Below are positions 45,731 to 54,714 of a stretch of DNA of 64,000 bases, piece after piece; position 1 is the stretch's first letter; each line of letters opens with the position of its first letter. The DNA comes from Bordetella genomosp. 7 (GTDB taxonomy: Bacteria; Pseudomonadota; Gammaproteobacteria; Burkholderiales; Burkholderiaceae_B), in NCBI RefSeq assembly GCF_002261265.1, contig NZ_NEVK01000007.1, positions 1 through 64,000 on the forward strand. The letters run 5' to 3'. Below the pieces are notes generated by a model, which saw nothing but the letters and a program-made list of their open reading frames with translations, searched no databases and was not told the origin of the DNA. The position numbers and the translations under genes are program-made.

Positions 45731-46711
45731 TCAGGAAACAGGAAAATGATCGAAGCCGCGCGGCAGTTCGCGCAGCGGCAGGCCATCCGCGTCCAGCACC
45801 ACGATGCCGGGCTGGGACTCGATGAATCCGATGGCGGTGACAGGCACCCCGGCGCGGGCCGCCGCATCCAGCACGCGGCCGCGGTCGGCCGGCGCGGCGG
45901 TAAAACACAATTCGTAGGCATCGCCGCCGCCCAGCACGGCCTGCAACACCGTTTCGGCCGGCAGGCCCTGCACGGGGGCGGCCACCGGCATCGCCGCGTA
46001 GTCCAGCCGGGCGCCGGCCCCGCTGGCGCGCAGGATATGCCCCAGGTCTTGCAGCAGGCCGTCGGAAATATCGATGGCGGCGTGCGCCAGCCCCGCCAGC
46101 GCCTGCCCCAGCGCCACCCTGGGCTGCGGGCGTTCCAGCGCCGTGCGCGTTGCCGCCAGCCGGGCGTCGTCGGCCGGCAGCTGTCCGTCGAGCAGGCGGT
46201 AAGCCACGTCGGCCGCGCCCAGCGCGCCCGATACCCAGATCTGGTCGCCCGCACGCGCGGCATCGCGGCGCAGGGCGCGGCCCGGCTCGACTGCGCCAAA
46301 TACCGTGACGCTGATAGCCAGCTCGTGCGCGCTGCGCGTGGTGTCGCCGCCGATCAGCGGGCAGCCATGCGCGCCGGCCAGTTCATGAAAACCCTGCGCA
46401 AATGCCGCGAGCCAGGATTCGTCGGCCTGTGGAAGCGCCAGGCCCAGCACGCAGCCGATGGGCATGGCGCCCATGGCGGCCAGGTCGGACAGGTTGACGG
46501 CCAACGCTTTGTGGCCCAAGGCGTGGGGATCGACATCGGGAAAGAAATGCCGCCCCTGAATCAGCATGTCGGTGCTGGTGGCAATGTGCATGCCGGCCGG
46601 CGCCGGGAACATGGCGCAATCGTCGCCCACCCCCAGCATGCCCGCGGGCGCCGGCCGAGCAAAGAAACGCGCGATCAGATCGAACTCAGAGGCCAAGCGG
46701 GTCTCCAGCAC
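45731..46711 (-). CDS. thiL: Thiamine-monophosphate kinase
   Basis: 326 aa. The N-terminal ASEFDLIARFFARP and GVGDDCAMF are the AIRS-type ATP-binding start; STDMLIQGRHFFPDVDPHALGHKALAVNLSD is the metal and substrate region, quoted here in two parts: STDMLIQGRHF and GHKALAVNLSDLAAMGA. It phosphorylates thiamine monophosphate to the pyrophosphate cofactor. The order nusB-thiL-pgpA is conserved in many proteobacteria. It lies 24 bp after nusB. Confidence 0.94.
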   Translation of the reverse strand: MLETRLASEFDLIARFFARPAPAGMLGVGDDCAMFPAPAGMHIATSTDMLIQGRHFFPDVDPHALGHKALAVNLSDLAAMGAMPIGCVLGLALPQADESWLAAFAQGFHELAGAHGCPLIGGDTTRSAHELAISVTVFGAVEPGRALRRDAARAGDQIWVSGALGAADVAYRLLDGQLPADDARLAATRTALERPQPRVALGQALAGLAHAAIDISDGLLQDLGHILRASGAGARLDYAAMPVAAPVQGLPAETVLQAVLGGGDAYELCFTAAPADRGRVLDAAARAGVPVTAIGFIESQPGIVVLDADGLPLRELPRGFDHFPVS

Positions 46712-46735
46712 GGCGCGCGGCAGCGCGCGCCGCGC

Positions 46736-47242
46736 CTATCGGCGCTGCGAGGCGGCTGCCTGCACCTCGGTGGCGCGCACGTCGGCAGCCAGTTTATCGA
46801 GCACGCCGTTGACGAACTTGAAGCCATCGGTGCCGCCGAACGATTTGGCCAGTTCGACCGCTTCATTGATGGCCACCTTGTACGGCACTTCGACGTGGTG
46901 CACGAGTTCGTAGCTGCCGATAAGCAAGATGCCGTGCTCTACCGGCGACAGTTCGTTCAACGGCCGGTCGATGTAGGGCGCAAAGCGCTCGCGCAGGTTG
47001 GGCGCCTCGCGCAACACGCCATGCAGCAGCGTCTTGAACCATTGGGCATCGGCTTCGGAGAAGTCGTCGGCGTCGCGCAGGTGCGCGTCGATTTCGCCGG
47101 CGTCCTGCGTACCTTCGCCGCCGCGCAACAGCCACGCGTACACGCCCTGCAGCGCAAATTCGCGGGCACGCCGGCGGGCGCTGCGAGCGTTGGCGCGCGC
47201 CTGCGCCGCGCTATCAGCGGCTGTCGGTTTCTTCGTCGTCAA
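46736..47242 (-). CDS. nusB: Transcription antitermination factor NusB
   Basis: 168 aa starting at TTG (47242), 29 bases inside the end of ribH. The core is recognised by [16 protein letters not shown] and [19 protein letters not shown] with [10 protein letters not shown]. It acts with NusE/S10 at boxA to prevent termination in rRNA operons. The TTG start is set by GAGGA in the GA-rich codons of the RibH acidic tail about 12 bases upstream, so expression is coupled to ribH translation. Confidence 0.93.
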   Translation of the reverse strand: MTTKKPTAADSAAQARANARSARRRAREFALQGVYAWLLRGGEGTQDAGEIDAHLRDADDFSEADAQWFKTLLHGVLREAPNLRERFAPYIDRPLNELSPVEHGILLIGSYELVHHVEVPYKVAINEAVELAKSFGGTDGFKFVNGVLDKLAADVRATEVQAAASQRR

Positions 47243-47741
47243 AATCTTCGTCCTCGTCTTCGTCGTCTTCGTCGTCTTCTTCGGGCTGCAGCGCCGCCAC
47301 CAGGTTGGCCATTTCGACGGCCGCCTCGGCGCAATCGCTGCCCTTGCCCGCCGCCCGGGCCTGGGCTTGTTCGTCGGTGTCGACCGTCAGCACGCCATTG
47401 GCCACGGGAATGCCCGTTTCGAGCGAAATGCGGGAAATCGCGCGCGCCATTTCGTTGCTGACCACTTCGAAGTGATAGGTTTCGCCGCGGATGACCGCGC
47501 CCAGCGCGATCAGCGCGTCAAACTCGAAGCTTTCGGCCATGTGCGACAGCGCCACGCCAAGTTCGAGCGCGCCCGGCACGCTGGCCACCATGACGTCGCG
47601 TTCGTCCACGCCGAGTTCGGCCAGCTTCTTCAGGCACGCATCGAGTTCGGCCATGCCGATTTCTTCGTTGAACCGGGCGCGCACGATACCGATGTGCAGC
47701 CCTTCGCCGTTCAGGTCGGGGGTAAGGATGTAAGGATTCAT
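47214..47741 (-). CDS. ribH: 6,7-dimethyl-8-ribityllumazine synthase with acidic C-terminal tail
   Basis: 175 aa from the ATG at 47741, overlapping the ribB stop by ATGA. The body is canonical: [51 protein letters not shown] and the dimethylribityllumazine site [17 protein letters not shown]. It condenses the RibB product with the pyrimidine to form lumazine. The last ~25 residues are almost all Asp/Glu ([15 protein letters not shown] then DDEETDSR), beyond the usual ~155-aa end. That tail's codons overlap the nusB start. Confidence 0.94.
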   Translation of the reverse strand: MNPYILTPDLNGEGLHIGIVRARFNEEIGMAELDACLKKLAELGVDERDVMVASVPGALELGVALSHMAESFEFDALIALGAVIRGETYHFEVVSNEMARAISRISLETGIPVANGVLTVDTDEQAQARAAGKGSDCAEAAVEMANLVAALQPEEDDEDDEDEDEDFDDEETDSR

Positions 47742-48928
47742 GAGTCGGCCTTGGGGGAAGTGGCAGAGGTGGAAGGGTCGCAATCGTAACCCGTAATGGT
47801 GAGCGAAAAGCCCGCCATGCTGGGCATTTTGCGCGGCCGGGCCAACAGGCGCATCTGGCCGACATTGAGATCGCGCAGGATCTGCGCGCCGATGCCGTAC
47901 GTGCGCAGCCCGTAACGCTCGCCGTCGCGCACCGGCGGCTGGGCGGCCGCGTCGCCCCAGGCGGCGATCTGTTCGAAAAGATGTTCGGCGGACGCCTGGC
48001 AGTTCATGAGCACCATCACGCCCGCCGGCGACTGCGCAATGGCCTGCAAGGCGCGACCCACGCCCCAGCTGTGCACCGTGGCGCCAGCATCGAGCGCGTC
48101 CAGGATGGACGAGGGCTCGTGCACGCGGACCAGGGTTTCCCGCTGCGGATCGATGGCCCCATGCACCAGGGCCAGATGCACTGCCCCGTTGGCCGTGTCT
48201 TTATAGGCCACCGCCCGGAACTGGCCCCAGGCGGTCTGCATGAGGTGTTCGCCCACGCGCTGCACGACGGACTCGTGTTCGCTGCGATACTGGATAAGGT
48301 CGGCAATGGTGCCGATCTTGAGATTGTGCGCGCGCGCGAACTCGACCAGGTCGGGCAGGCGCGCCATCGTGCCGTCGGGGTTGAGAATTTCGCAAATGAC
48401 CGCGGCAGGCGTCAGGCCCGCCATGGCGGTGAGGTCGCAACCGGCTTCGGTGTGGCCGGCGCGCACCAGCACGCCCCCGGGCACCGCGCGCACCGGGAAT
48501 ATGTGGCCGGGCTGGACCAGGTCGCTGGGCTTGGCGTCGCGCGCCACGGCCACCTGGATGGTGCGGGCCCGGTCGGCGGCCGAAATGCCCGTTTCGACGC
48601 CTACGGCGGCCTCGATGGACTGCGTGAAGTTGGTGCCGTAGCGGGTGCCGTTGCGGCTGGCCATGAGCGGCAGGTCGAGTTGCCGGCAGCGTTCTTCGGT
48701 AAGCGTCAGGCACACCAGGCCCCGGCCATGGGTAACCATGAAGTTGATGGCCTCTGGCGTGACGAACTCGGCAGCCATGACGAGATCGCCTTCGTTTTCG
48801 CGATCTTCTTCGTCAACCAGAATGACGATGCGGCCGGCGCGCAGTTCGGCGATGATCTCGGCAACCGAGGAAATGCCAAAGGACTCCGGGGCAGCGTCGG
48901 ACGCAATGGAAGCAAGCGGGGCAGGCAT
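47738..48928 (-). CDS. ribB: 3,4-dihydroxy-2-butanone 4-phosphate synthase with degenerate GTP cyclohydrolase II domain
   Basis: 396 aa from the ATG at 48928 (MPAPLAS; Met at 48940 is also in frame). Residues about 20-215 form a complete RibB domain with [28 protein letters not shown] and [16 protein letters not shown]. The C-terminal ~180 residues align with RibA. They lack its zinc cysteines (C-x2-G-D...C-x-C) and the GRDIGL loop, so only DHBP synthase activity is expected. This RibBX-type arrangement is known in betaproteobacteria. No FMN riboswitch is visible upstream. It heads the operon ribB-ribH-nusB-thiL-pgpA-pncC. Confidence 0.9.
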   Translation of the reverse strand: MPAPLASIASDAAPESFGISSVAEIIAELRAGRIVILVDEEDRENEGDLVMAAEFVTPEAINFMVTHGRGLVCLTLTEERCRQLDLPLMASRNGTRYGTNFTQSIEAAVGVETGISAADRARTIQVAVARDAKPSDLVQPGHIFPVRAVPGGVLVRAGHTEAGCDLTAMAGLTPAAVICEILNPDGTMARLPDLVEFARAHNLKIGTIADLIQYRSEHESVVQRVGEHLMQTAWGQFRAVAYKDTANGAVHLALVHGAIDPQRETLVRVHEPSSILDALDAGATVHSWGVGRALQAIAQSPAGVMVLMNCQASAEHLFEQIAAWGDAAAQPPVRDGERYGLRTYGIGAQILRDLNVGQMRLLARPRKMPSMAGFSLTITGYDCDPSTSATSPKADS

Positions 48929-49098
48929 GAAAATGACCACAGCGGCAGGAAAACGCTAAGTTTACCGCCCTTGGCCACGCCGCGGCCGGACCCGGGCGGC
49001 CACGTCGCCGCCTGCCGCGCCGGCCTGAACGGTAAACTGCCACCCACAGCGATCACGCGAAAACATCCCGACACACGGACTTCACGACAAGGACCCCC

Positions 49099-49914
49099 AT
49101 GCAAGCGCTTGCAGCCATGCCTGCCACTGTTGCCGCAGCGGTGCGTATTGTGCTCACCGATATCGACGACACCCTGACCACCGACGGACGCCTGCCCGCT
49201 GACGCCTACGCGGCGCTCGAGCGGCTGGAAGCCGCCGGCGTCGTGGTCGTGCCCATTACCGGCCGCCCCGCGGGCTGGTGCGACCACATCGCGCGCATGT
49301 GGCCGGTGCGCGCGGTGGTGGGCGAGAACGGCGCCTTCTACTATGCGTACGACCGCGCCGCCCGGCGCATGAAAACCCATTATTGGGCCGATGCCCAGGC
49401 GCGCGCGTCCAGCCGCGAGCGCCTGGACGCCATACGCGACCGGGTACTGCGCGAAGTGCCGGGGGCGGCGGTCGCCAGCGACCAGGACTACCGCGTGGCC
49501 GACCTTGCCATCGACTTCTGCGAAGATGTGCCCGCCCTGCCCGAGGCGGCCATCAGCCGCATCGTCGACATCTTCCATGAAGCCGGCGCGCAGGCCAAAG
49601 TCAGCTCCATCCACGTGAACGGCTGGTTCGGCGACTACGACAAGCTCACCATGACGCGCACGCTGTTCGAGCGCGAACTGGGCCTGGATATCGACCAAGC
49701 GCTGCCCGAATGCCTGTTCATCGGCGACTCGCCCAACGACGAGCCCATGTTCAGGTTCTTTCCCGTATCGGTGGGTGTGGCCAACATCCAGGCCTTGCTG
49801 CACCGCCTGGACCACCATCCCGCCTATGTGGCCTCGCGCCACGGCGGCGGCGGTTTCGTGGAAATGGCCGACCGCCTGTTGCAGGCCAGGGCAGCCGCCG
49901 GATCCGCATCGTGA
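49099..49914 (+). CDS. HAD-superfamily (type IIB-like) hydrolase
   Basis: 271 aa. HAD motif I is VLTDIDDTLTTDGRLP (nucleophile Asp about residue 20), motif II VVVPITGRPAGW, and motif IV FIGDSPNDEPMFRFFPVSVG; a cap domain lies between. The pattern is of sugar-phosphate or mannosyl-phosphoglycerate phosphatase-like HAD-IIB enzymes. Its stop overlaps the IclR start (GTGA, 49911-49914), and the phosphonate-type importer follows, so it may act on an imported phosphorus compound. That link is inference. Confidence 0.8.
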   Translation: MQALAAMPATVAAAVRIVLTDIDDTLTTDGRLPADAYAALERLEAAGVVVVPITGRPAGWCDHIARMWPVRAVVGENGAFYYAYDRAARRMKTHYWADAQARASSRERLDAIRDRVLREVPGAAVASDQDYRVADLAIDFCEDVPALPEAAISRIVDIFHEAGAQAKVSSIHVNGWFGDYDKLTMTRTLFERELGLDIDQALPECLFIGDSPNDEPMFRFFPVSVGVANIQALLHRLDHHPAYVASRHGGGGFVEMADRLLQARAAAGSAS

Positions 49915-50726
49915 AGACGTGCCCCACGCCCCCTGCGCGGGCCACGGACGGCCGGCGCAGCATCCAGTCCGTCGAGGTCGGATTCCCGCTGCTGGCCGCC
50001 CTGGTCGACGCGGGCAAGCCCCTGACGTTGCGCGATCTGGCCAGCGCCGCCGGCATGACGTCGGCCAAGGCCCACCCTTATCTGGTGAGCTTCACGCGGG
50101 TCGGGCTGGTGCAGCAGGATTCGGCAACGGGGCAGTACGAACTCGGCCCGTTCGCCCTGCAGATGGGGCTGGTGAGCCTGCAGCGCCTGGACCCGGTGCG
50201 GGTTGCCATGCCCGAAGTCGCCGCGCTGCAGGCCACGATCGGGCACACGCTGGGTATCGCGGTGCTGGGCTCGCACGGGCCCACCATGATCCACATGACC
50301 GAAGCCAGCTATCCCGTGCACGTCAACATGCGCAAGGGCACGGTGATGTCGATGCTGCATACCGCCACCGGGCTGGTATTCGCGGCCTGGCTGCCGCCCA
50401 AGGTGGCAGAGCACTACATCTCGCGCGAAGCGGGCGACACGGCGGTCATTGCCGGCCGGCAACCGCCGCGCAAGGTCGCCTACGCCGAGGTCGAGGCGCA
50501 ACTGGCGGACATCCGCGTGCATGGCATGGCGCGCGCCCTGGGCAACCCCCTGCCCGGCGTGGATGCGCTTTCGGTGCCGGTGTTCGACAGTACCGGCACC
50601 GTAGTGCTGGCACTGACGGCGCTCGGGCCGACCGGCCTGTTCGATTCGCAATGGAACGGCGCCATCGCCAAACCGCTGCTCGAATGCGCGCGGGAAATTT
50701 CGCGCAAGCTCGGTTATCGCAAATAA
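49911..50726 (+). CDS. IclR-family transcriptional regulator
   Basis: 271 aa starting with GTG at 49911, overlapping the HAD stop. The N-terminal wHTH (SIQSVEVGFPLLAALVDAG, then LTLRDLASAAGMTSAKAHPYL) is followed by the IclR effector domain (about 95-265) with YPVHVNMRKGTVMSMLHTATG and GVDALSVPVFDSTGTVVLAL. It lies directly upstream of phnDCEE, so it probably controls the importer. The candidate operator is the inverted repeat at 50837-50872. Confidence 0.92.
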   Translation: MKTCPTPPARATDGRRSIQSVEVGFPLLAALVDAGKPLTLRDLASAAGMTSAKAHPYLVSFTRVGLVQQDSATGQYELGPFALQMGLVSLQRLDPVRVAMPEVAALQATIGHTLGIAVLGSHGPTMIHMTEASYPVHVNMRKGTVMSMLHTATGLVFAAWLPPKVAEHYISREAGDTAVIAGRQPPRKVAYAEVEAQLADIRVHGMARALGNPLPGVDALSVPVFDSTGTVVLALTALGPTGLFDSQWNGAIAKPLLECAREISRKLGYRK

Positions 50727-50761
50727 ACGCAGGCCCCATCCGGCAAAACGAAAACAAATCG

Positions 50762-50836
50762 AAAAAAACGAAACCGACACGAAAACAACACGAAAACAAA
50801 TACAAGTAATCCCCCGCTGGGCGGTTTCGTTTTTTT
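50762..50836. terminator. Perfect 15-bp inverted repeat with A and T runs, after iclR
   Basis: AAAAAAACGAAACCG (50762-50776) pairs perfectly with CGGTTTCGTTTTTTT (50822-50836) around a 45-nt loop. It ends in seven T and so can serve as a terminator for the iclR transcript. The loop and its upstream flank contain three direct copies of ACGAAAACAA (50748, 50779, 50790), which may be regulatory. The stretch is markedly A-rich against a GC-rich background. Confidence 0.6.
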
Positions 50837-50872
50837 GTGTTTGAATATTTAAGTTTGGTGATATTCGAACAC
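50837..50872. promoter_or_regulatory. Operator-like inverted repeat upstream of phnD
   Basis: GTGTTTGAATAT, 12-nt spacer, ATATTCGAACAC: 11 of 12 positions are complementary, with the odd one a G-T type mismatch. It ends 16 bp before the phnD ATG, and a GAAGGAG ribosome site follows. It is a good candidate for the IclR protein encoded upstream. Confidence 0.55.
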
Positions 50873-50888
50873 TGAAGGAGACACCGTC

Positions 50889-51893
50889 ATGCAAGCCTTG
50901 CGCCTGATACAAGCCGCCGCGGCCATTTCCCTGGCCTTCGGCATGCAAGCCGCCCAAGCGGCCGACAGCTGCCCCAATCGGGGCGACCTCGATCAAATGT
51001 ATTGCGACGCCAACAAGGACCTCGTCGCCGATACGCCCACCGACCCCGCCAAGCTGAAAACGCCGTCCACGCTGGTGTTCACCTACACGCCCGTCGAAGA
51101 CCCGGCCGTGTACGCCAACATCTTCAAGCCGTTTACGGAATACCTGGCCGAATGCACCGACAAGCGCGTGGTGTTCTACCAGGTGCAAAGCAACGCGGCC
51201 GAAATCGAAGCCATGCGCTCGGGCCGGCTGCACGTGGGTGGCTTCTCTACCGGCCCCACGGCCTTTGCCGTGAACATCGCCGGCGCGGTGCCGTTTGCCG
51301 TCAAGGGCTATGCCGATAGCTTCCAGGGCTACAACCTGATCGTCATCGTCAAGAAAGACAGCCCCTACCAGAAGCTCGCCGACCTGAAGGGCAAGAAGCT
51401 CGCCCACACCTCGCCTTCGTCGAACTCGGGCCACATGGCTCCCGTGGCGCTGTTCCCCAAAGAAGGCCTGGTGCCGGAACAAGACTACAAGATCATTTTC
51501 TCGGGCAAGCATGACCAGTCGGTCATGGGCGTGAACTCGGGCGACTACGACGCGGCCGCCGTGGCCTCCGACGTCTTCTATCGCATGGCCGAGCGCGGCC
51601 AGGTCAAGGAAGAAGATTTCCGCATCATCTACACCAGCGAGAAATTCCCCACCTCGTCGTTCGCCTACGCGCACGACCTGGAGCCGAAGTTCCGCGACCA
51701 GATGCTGAAGTGCTTCTATGACTACCGCTTCCCGGACGCCATGAAAGAAGCCTTCGACGGCGCCGACCGCTTCTACCCCGTCACTTACGAGAAAGACTGG
51801 GCCATCGTGCGGCAGGTCGCCGAATCGGGCGGCGAAAGCTTCAACCGTGCCGCGTACGATCGCGAAACCGCCAAGAGCAAGGGCAAGCAGTAA
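50889..51893 (+). CDS. phnD: Phosphonate/phosphite-type ABC transporter substrate-binding protein
   Basis: 334 aa with a Sec signal peptide ([22 protein letters not shown]). The PhnD landmarks [21 protein letters not shown], the Tyr/Ser ligand loop [17 protein letters not shown], and [21 protein letters not shown] are present. It captures phosphonates, phosphite or related oxyanions in the periplasm. No C-P lyase (phnG-M), phnWX or ptxD gene is in the window, so the substrate's fate is not visible. It is first of four genes. Confidence 0.93.
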   Translation: MQALRLIQAAAAISLAFGMQAAQAADSCPNRGDLDQMYCDANKDLVADTPTDPAKLKTPSTLVFTYTPVEDPAVYANIFKPFTEYLAECTDKRVVFYQVQSNAAEIEAMRSGRLHVGGFSTGPTAFAVNIAGAVPFAVKGYADSFQGYNLIVIVKKDSPYQKLADLKGKKLAHTSPSSNSGHMAPVALFPKEGLVPEQDYKIIFSGKHDQSVMGVNSGDYDAAAVASDVFYRMAERGQVKEEDFRIIYTSEKFPTSSFAYAHDLEPKFRDQMLKCFYDYRFPDAMKEAFDGADRFYPVTYEKDWAIVRQVAESGGESFNRAAYDRETAKSKGKQ

Positions 51894-51895
51894 GC

Positions 51896-52666
51896 ATGAC
51901 CACATCTTTACGTATTACCGGCCTGGTCAAGGAATACCGGGCCGGCCGGCCGGTGCTCAAGAACATCGACCTGCATGTCGAGGGGCAGGGCCTGACGGCC
52001 ATCATCGGCCCCTCGGGCACCGGCAAAAGTACGCTGTTGCGCTGTATTAACCGCCTGATCGACCCCACCCGGGGAAAAATCGAGCTGCAGACGGGTAATG
52101 ATTCCATTGATCTGGCCGCCATCCGCGGCACGGCGCTGCGCCAGGCGCGGCGCCGTATCGGCATGGTGTTCCAAGAATACAACCTGGTCGAACGCCTGAC
52201 CGTCATGGAAAACCTGCTTACGGGCCGTCTGGGCTACAGCAGCGCCATCAAGGCCTGGATGCGGCGTTTCGAGGCCGACGACATCGAACGCGCATACCAG
52301 CTGCTCGACGTGGTGGGGCTCAATGGTTTCAGCGACCAGCGCGCCGACGCACTGTCGGGCGGGCAGCGCCAGCGGGTGGGCATCGCCCGCGCGTTGATGC
52401 AGCGCCCCCAGCTGCTGCTGGCCGACGAGCCGACATCTTCGCTGGACCCCAAGACCTCGGTCGAGATCATGGAACTGCTGGCCGAGCAAGGCAGCGCCAA
52501 TGGCATTCCGGTGCTGGTCAATATCCACGACGTGGATCTGGCCCGCCGCTACGCCACCCGCATCGTGGGCATGTCGGGCGGCCACATCGTCTACGACGGC
52601 GATGGCCAGGGCCTGGACACGGCCACACTGAAAACCATCTACGGAGGCGAATCGTGGCTGCAGTAA
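51896..52666 (+). CDS. phnC: Phosphonate-type ABC transporter ATPase
   Basis: 256 aa. Walker A is [17 protein letters not shown], the ABC signature [17 protein letters not shown], Walker [16 protein letters not shown] and the H-loop [28 protein letters not shown] is typical of PhnC. It energises the importer at the inner face of the membrane. It starts 2 bp after phnD and overlaps phnE1 by 13 bp. Confidence 0.95.
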   Translation: MTTSLRITGLVKEYRAGRPVLKNIDLHVEGQGLTAIIGPSGTGKSTLLRCINRLIDPTRGKIELQTGNDSIDLAAIRGTALRQARRRIGMVFQEYNLVERLTVMENLLTGRLGYSSAIKAWMRRFEADDIERAYQLLDVVGLNGFSDQRADALSGGQRQRVGIARALMQRPQLLLADEPTSSLDPKTSVEIMELLAEQGSANGIPVLVNIHDVDLARRYATRIVGMSGGHIVYDGDGQGLDTATLKTIYGGESWLQ

Positions 52667-53526
52667 GGCGCCGCCCGTTCGCCCTTTCATGGCAGGCAAA
52701 GCTGGGCACGGTGCTGGTCATCGTGTATTCGCTGTATGCGGCCGGCCAGCTCGATTTCAGCCTGGACCGCTTCAAGGCGGGCCTGGGCCACGCCGCCACA
52801 CTGCTGGGGCGCATGTTCCCCCCGCACATCCAGCAACCCGACACGCTTTGGCAAGGCCTGGCCGAAAGCCTGGAAATCGCCGTGCTTGCCTCGGTGATCG
52901 GCATTCTGGTGGCCCTGCCCGTGGGCCTGCTGGGCGCCCGCAACCTGATGCCCAACTGGGCGTCGTGGCCCGCCCGCGCGCTGGTGGCCCTGTGCCGCTC
53001 GCTGCACCCCGTGATCGTCGCGATTCTGTTCGTCAAGGCGGTGGGCTTTGGCGCCCTGGCCGGGATCCTGGCGCTGGCCGTGGCATCGGTGGGGTTCATC
53101 GGCAAGCTGTTTACCGAAGCCATCGAAGAAATCTCGCTTAAGCAGGTCGAAGCCGTGCGCGCCACGGGCGCCTCGTTCGCCAACGTGATTCTGTTCGGCG
53201 TGTTGCCACAGGTGTTCGCGCGCTTCATCGGCTTTGCCACCTATCAGTTCGACTCCAACCTGCGCAACTCCACCATGGTGGGCATCGTGGGCGCGGGCGG
53301 CATCGGCGGCACGCTGTTCTCGGCCTTCCAGCGCTTCGACTACGATTTCGTCGCCGCGATCCTGATCACGCTCATCGCCATCATCATGGTGGGTGAATTG
53401 CTGGCGCGCTTCGTGCGGGCAGTATTCCTCGACAACCTGGGCTTCGATACCCTGCTGCAGCGCCGCTTCGACGCGGCGCGCGGCCTGGGCGGCAAACCCC
53501 GGGAACGCCTGGAGACCGACGAATGA
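52654..53526 (+). CDS. phnE: Phosphonate-type ABC permease 1
   Basis: 290 aa from GTG at 52654, set by ACGGAGG 5-11 bases upstream. About six hydrophobic segments are present, with the EAA-type loop [21 protein letters not shown] contacting PhnC and [20 protein letters not shown] typical of PhnE. It forms the channel together with the second permease; the two genes overlap by ATGA (53523-53526). Confidence 0.93.
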   Translation: MAAVRRRPFALSWQAKLGTVLVIVYSLYAAGQLDFSLDRFKAGLGHAATLLGRMFPPHIQQPDTLWQGLAESLEIAVLASVIGILVALPVGLLGARNLMPNWASWPARALVALCRSLHPVIVAILFVKAVGFGALAGILALAVASVGFIGKLFTEAIEEISLKQVEAVRATGASFANVILFGVLPQVFARFIGFATYQFDSNLRNSTMVGIVGAGGIGGTLFSAFQRFDYDFVAAILITLIAIIMVGELLARFVRAVFLDNLGFDTLLQRRFDAARGLGGKPRERLETDE

Positions 53527-54347
53527 ACGCGTCCACGACTACCCTGCCGGGCGCCGCCTATCCGCGCGTCTGGCACCGCTACACCATGGGGCAGCGGCTG
53601 CTGCGCTTCGCGCTGTACCTGGTGGTGGTCGCCGCCATCGTGCAGGCCACCCGCAGTGTCGAGATCATCCCCGAGTTCCTCTACGATGCGCCGGAACAGA
53701 TGGCCGACCTGCTCGGCCGCATGTGGCCGGTTGACTGGGCGTTCTATCCCGAAGGCGTGCACGCCGCGCTGCTCGAAACGCTGCACATCGCTACGCTGGG
53801 CACGATCCTGTCGGTCGTGCTGGCCGTGCCGGTGGGCCTGCTGGCGGCAAACAACCTTACGCCAAGCAAGCTGGTGAACCAGTTCGCCCGCCTGATACTG
53901 GTGTCCAGCCGGTCGGTGAACTCGCTCGTGTGGGCGCTGCTGTTCATCGCGATCTTCGGGCCGGGCGCGCTGGCCGGCACGCTGGCGATCGCCTTCCGTT
54001 CCATCGGCTTTGTGGGCAAGCTGGTGGGCGAGGCCATCGAAGAAGCACAACGCGGCCCGGTCGAAGCGCTGACCGCCACGGGCGCCAGCAAAAGCGCCGT
54101 GCTGTGGTACGGCTACTGGCCGCAGATCCGCCCGGCGTTCTGGTCCATCGTGCTGCTGCGCTGGGACATCAACGTGCGCGAATCCGCGGTGCTGGGCCTG
54201 GTGGGTGCCGGCGGCATCGGCATGGCGCTGGATACCGCGCTCAACCTGTTCCAGTGGGACCGCGTGGCGCTGGTACTGGCGGCCATCTTCGCCGTCGTGA
54301 TCGTCGCAGAAATCGCCATCACGCAGGCGCGCAAGCGCATCCTCTAG
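53523..54347 (+). CDS. phnE: Phosphonate-type ABC permease 2
   Basis: 274 aa, a diverged paralogue of permease 1 with EEAQRGPVEALTATGASKSA as its coupling loop and YGYWPQIRPAFWSIVLLRWD. Two distinct PhnE proteins imply a heterodimeric channel. The last ten bases of the gene (CCTCTAG plus three) are repeated 70 bp downstream together with a hairpin repeat. Confidence 0.93.
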   Translation: MNASTTTLPGAAYPRVWHRYTMGQRLLRFALYLVVVAAIVQATRSVEIIPEFLYDAPEQMADLLGRMWPVDWAFYPEGVHAALLETLHIATLGTILSVVLAVPVGLLAANNLTPSKLVNQFARLILVSSRSVNSLVWALLFIAIFGPGALAGTLAIAFRSIGFVGKLVGEAIEEAQRGPVEALTATGASKSAVLWYGYWPQIRPAFWSIVLLRWDINVRESAVLGLVGAGGIGMALDTALNLFQWDRVALVLAAIFAVVIVAEIAITQARKRIL

Positions 54348-54571
54348 GCGGTGGGTGTCTGACACCCTTCGGGAGTCAGACACCTATGATTGCCAAGCGC
54401 CGCCCCAATGCCTCTAGGCGGTGGGTGTCTGACACCCTTCGGGAGTCAGACACCTATGATAAAAACCGGCGCATCCGACGGTGCCTGACTCCCAAAGGGT
54501 GTCAGACACCATCCCAACGATGAAACGCGCCACACAAGACGGTGTCTGACTCCCGAAGGGTGTCAGACACC
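54341..54571. repeat. Hairpin-repeat cluster (two forward, two reverse copies) after phnE2
   Basis: 31-nt hairpins at 54354-54384 and 54424-54454 (forward, loop TTC), 54480-54510 (reverse, loop AAA) and 54541-54571 (reverse, loop GAA). Arms are GGTGTCTGACnCCC and GGGnGTCAGACACC. The first 50 bases (54341-54390), including the phnE2 stop region, recur exactly at 54411-54460, a 70-bp-period duplication. The remaining gap to the next gene (54714) has no other feature. It may end the phn transcript. Confidence 0.92.
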
Positions 54572-54714
54572 ATCCGCCATCCCACGGCCGCCACGCGGAG
54601 CATCCAGGCCCGCCGCGCTTGCCTCAGCCGCCCCTTACCGATTTATGACAGGTCATCAACGGCCGCGGACGAGTTGGTTACTATCCCTCGTTTCAGCAGC
54701 CGCCCGCATCGACC

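Noticed and set aside
48929-49098. FMN riboswitch upstream of ribB
   Set aside because: The conserved RFN-box elements were looked for and not seen in the 170 bp between ribB and the divergent HAD gene.
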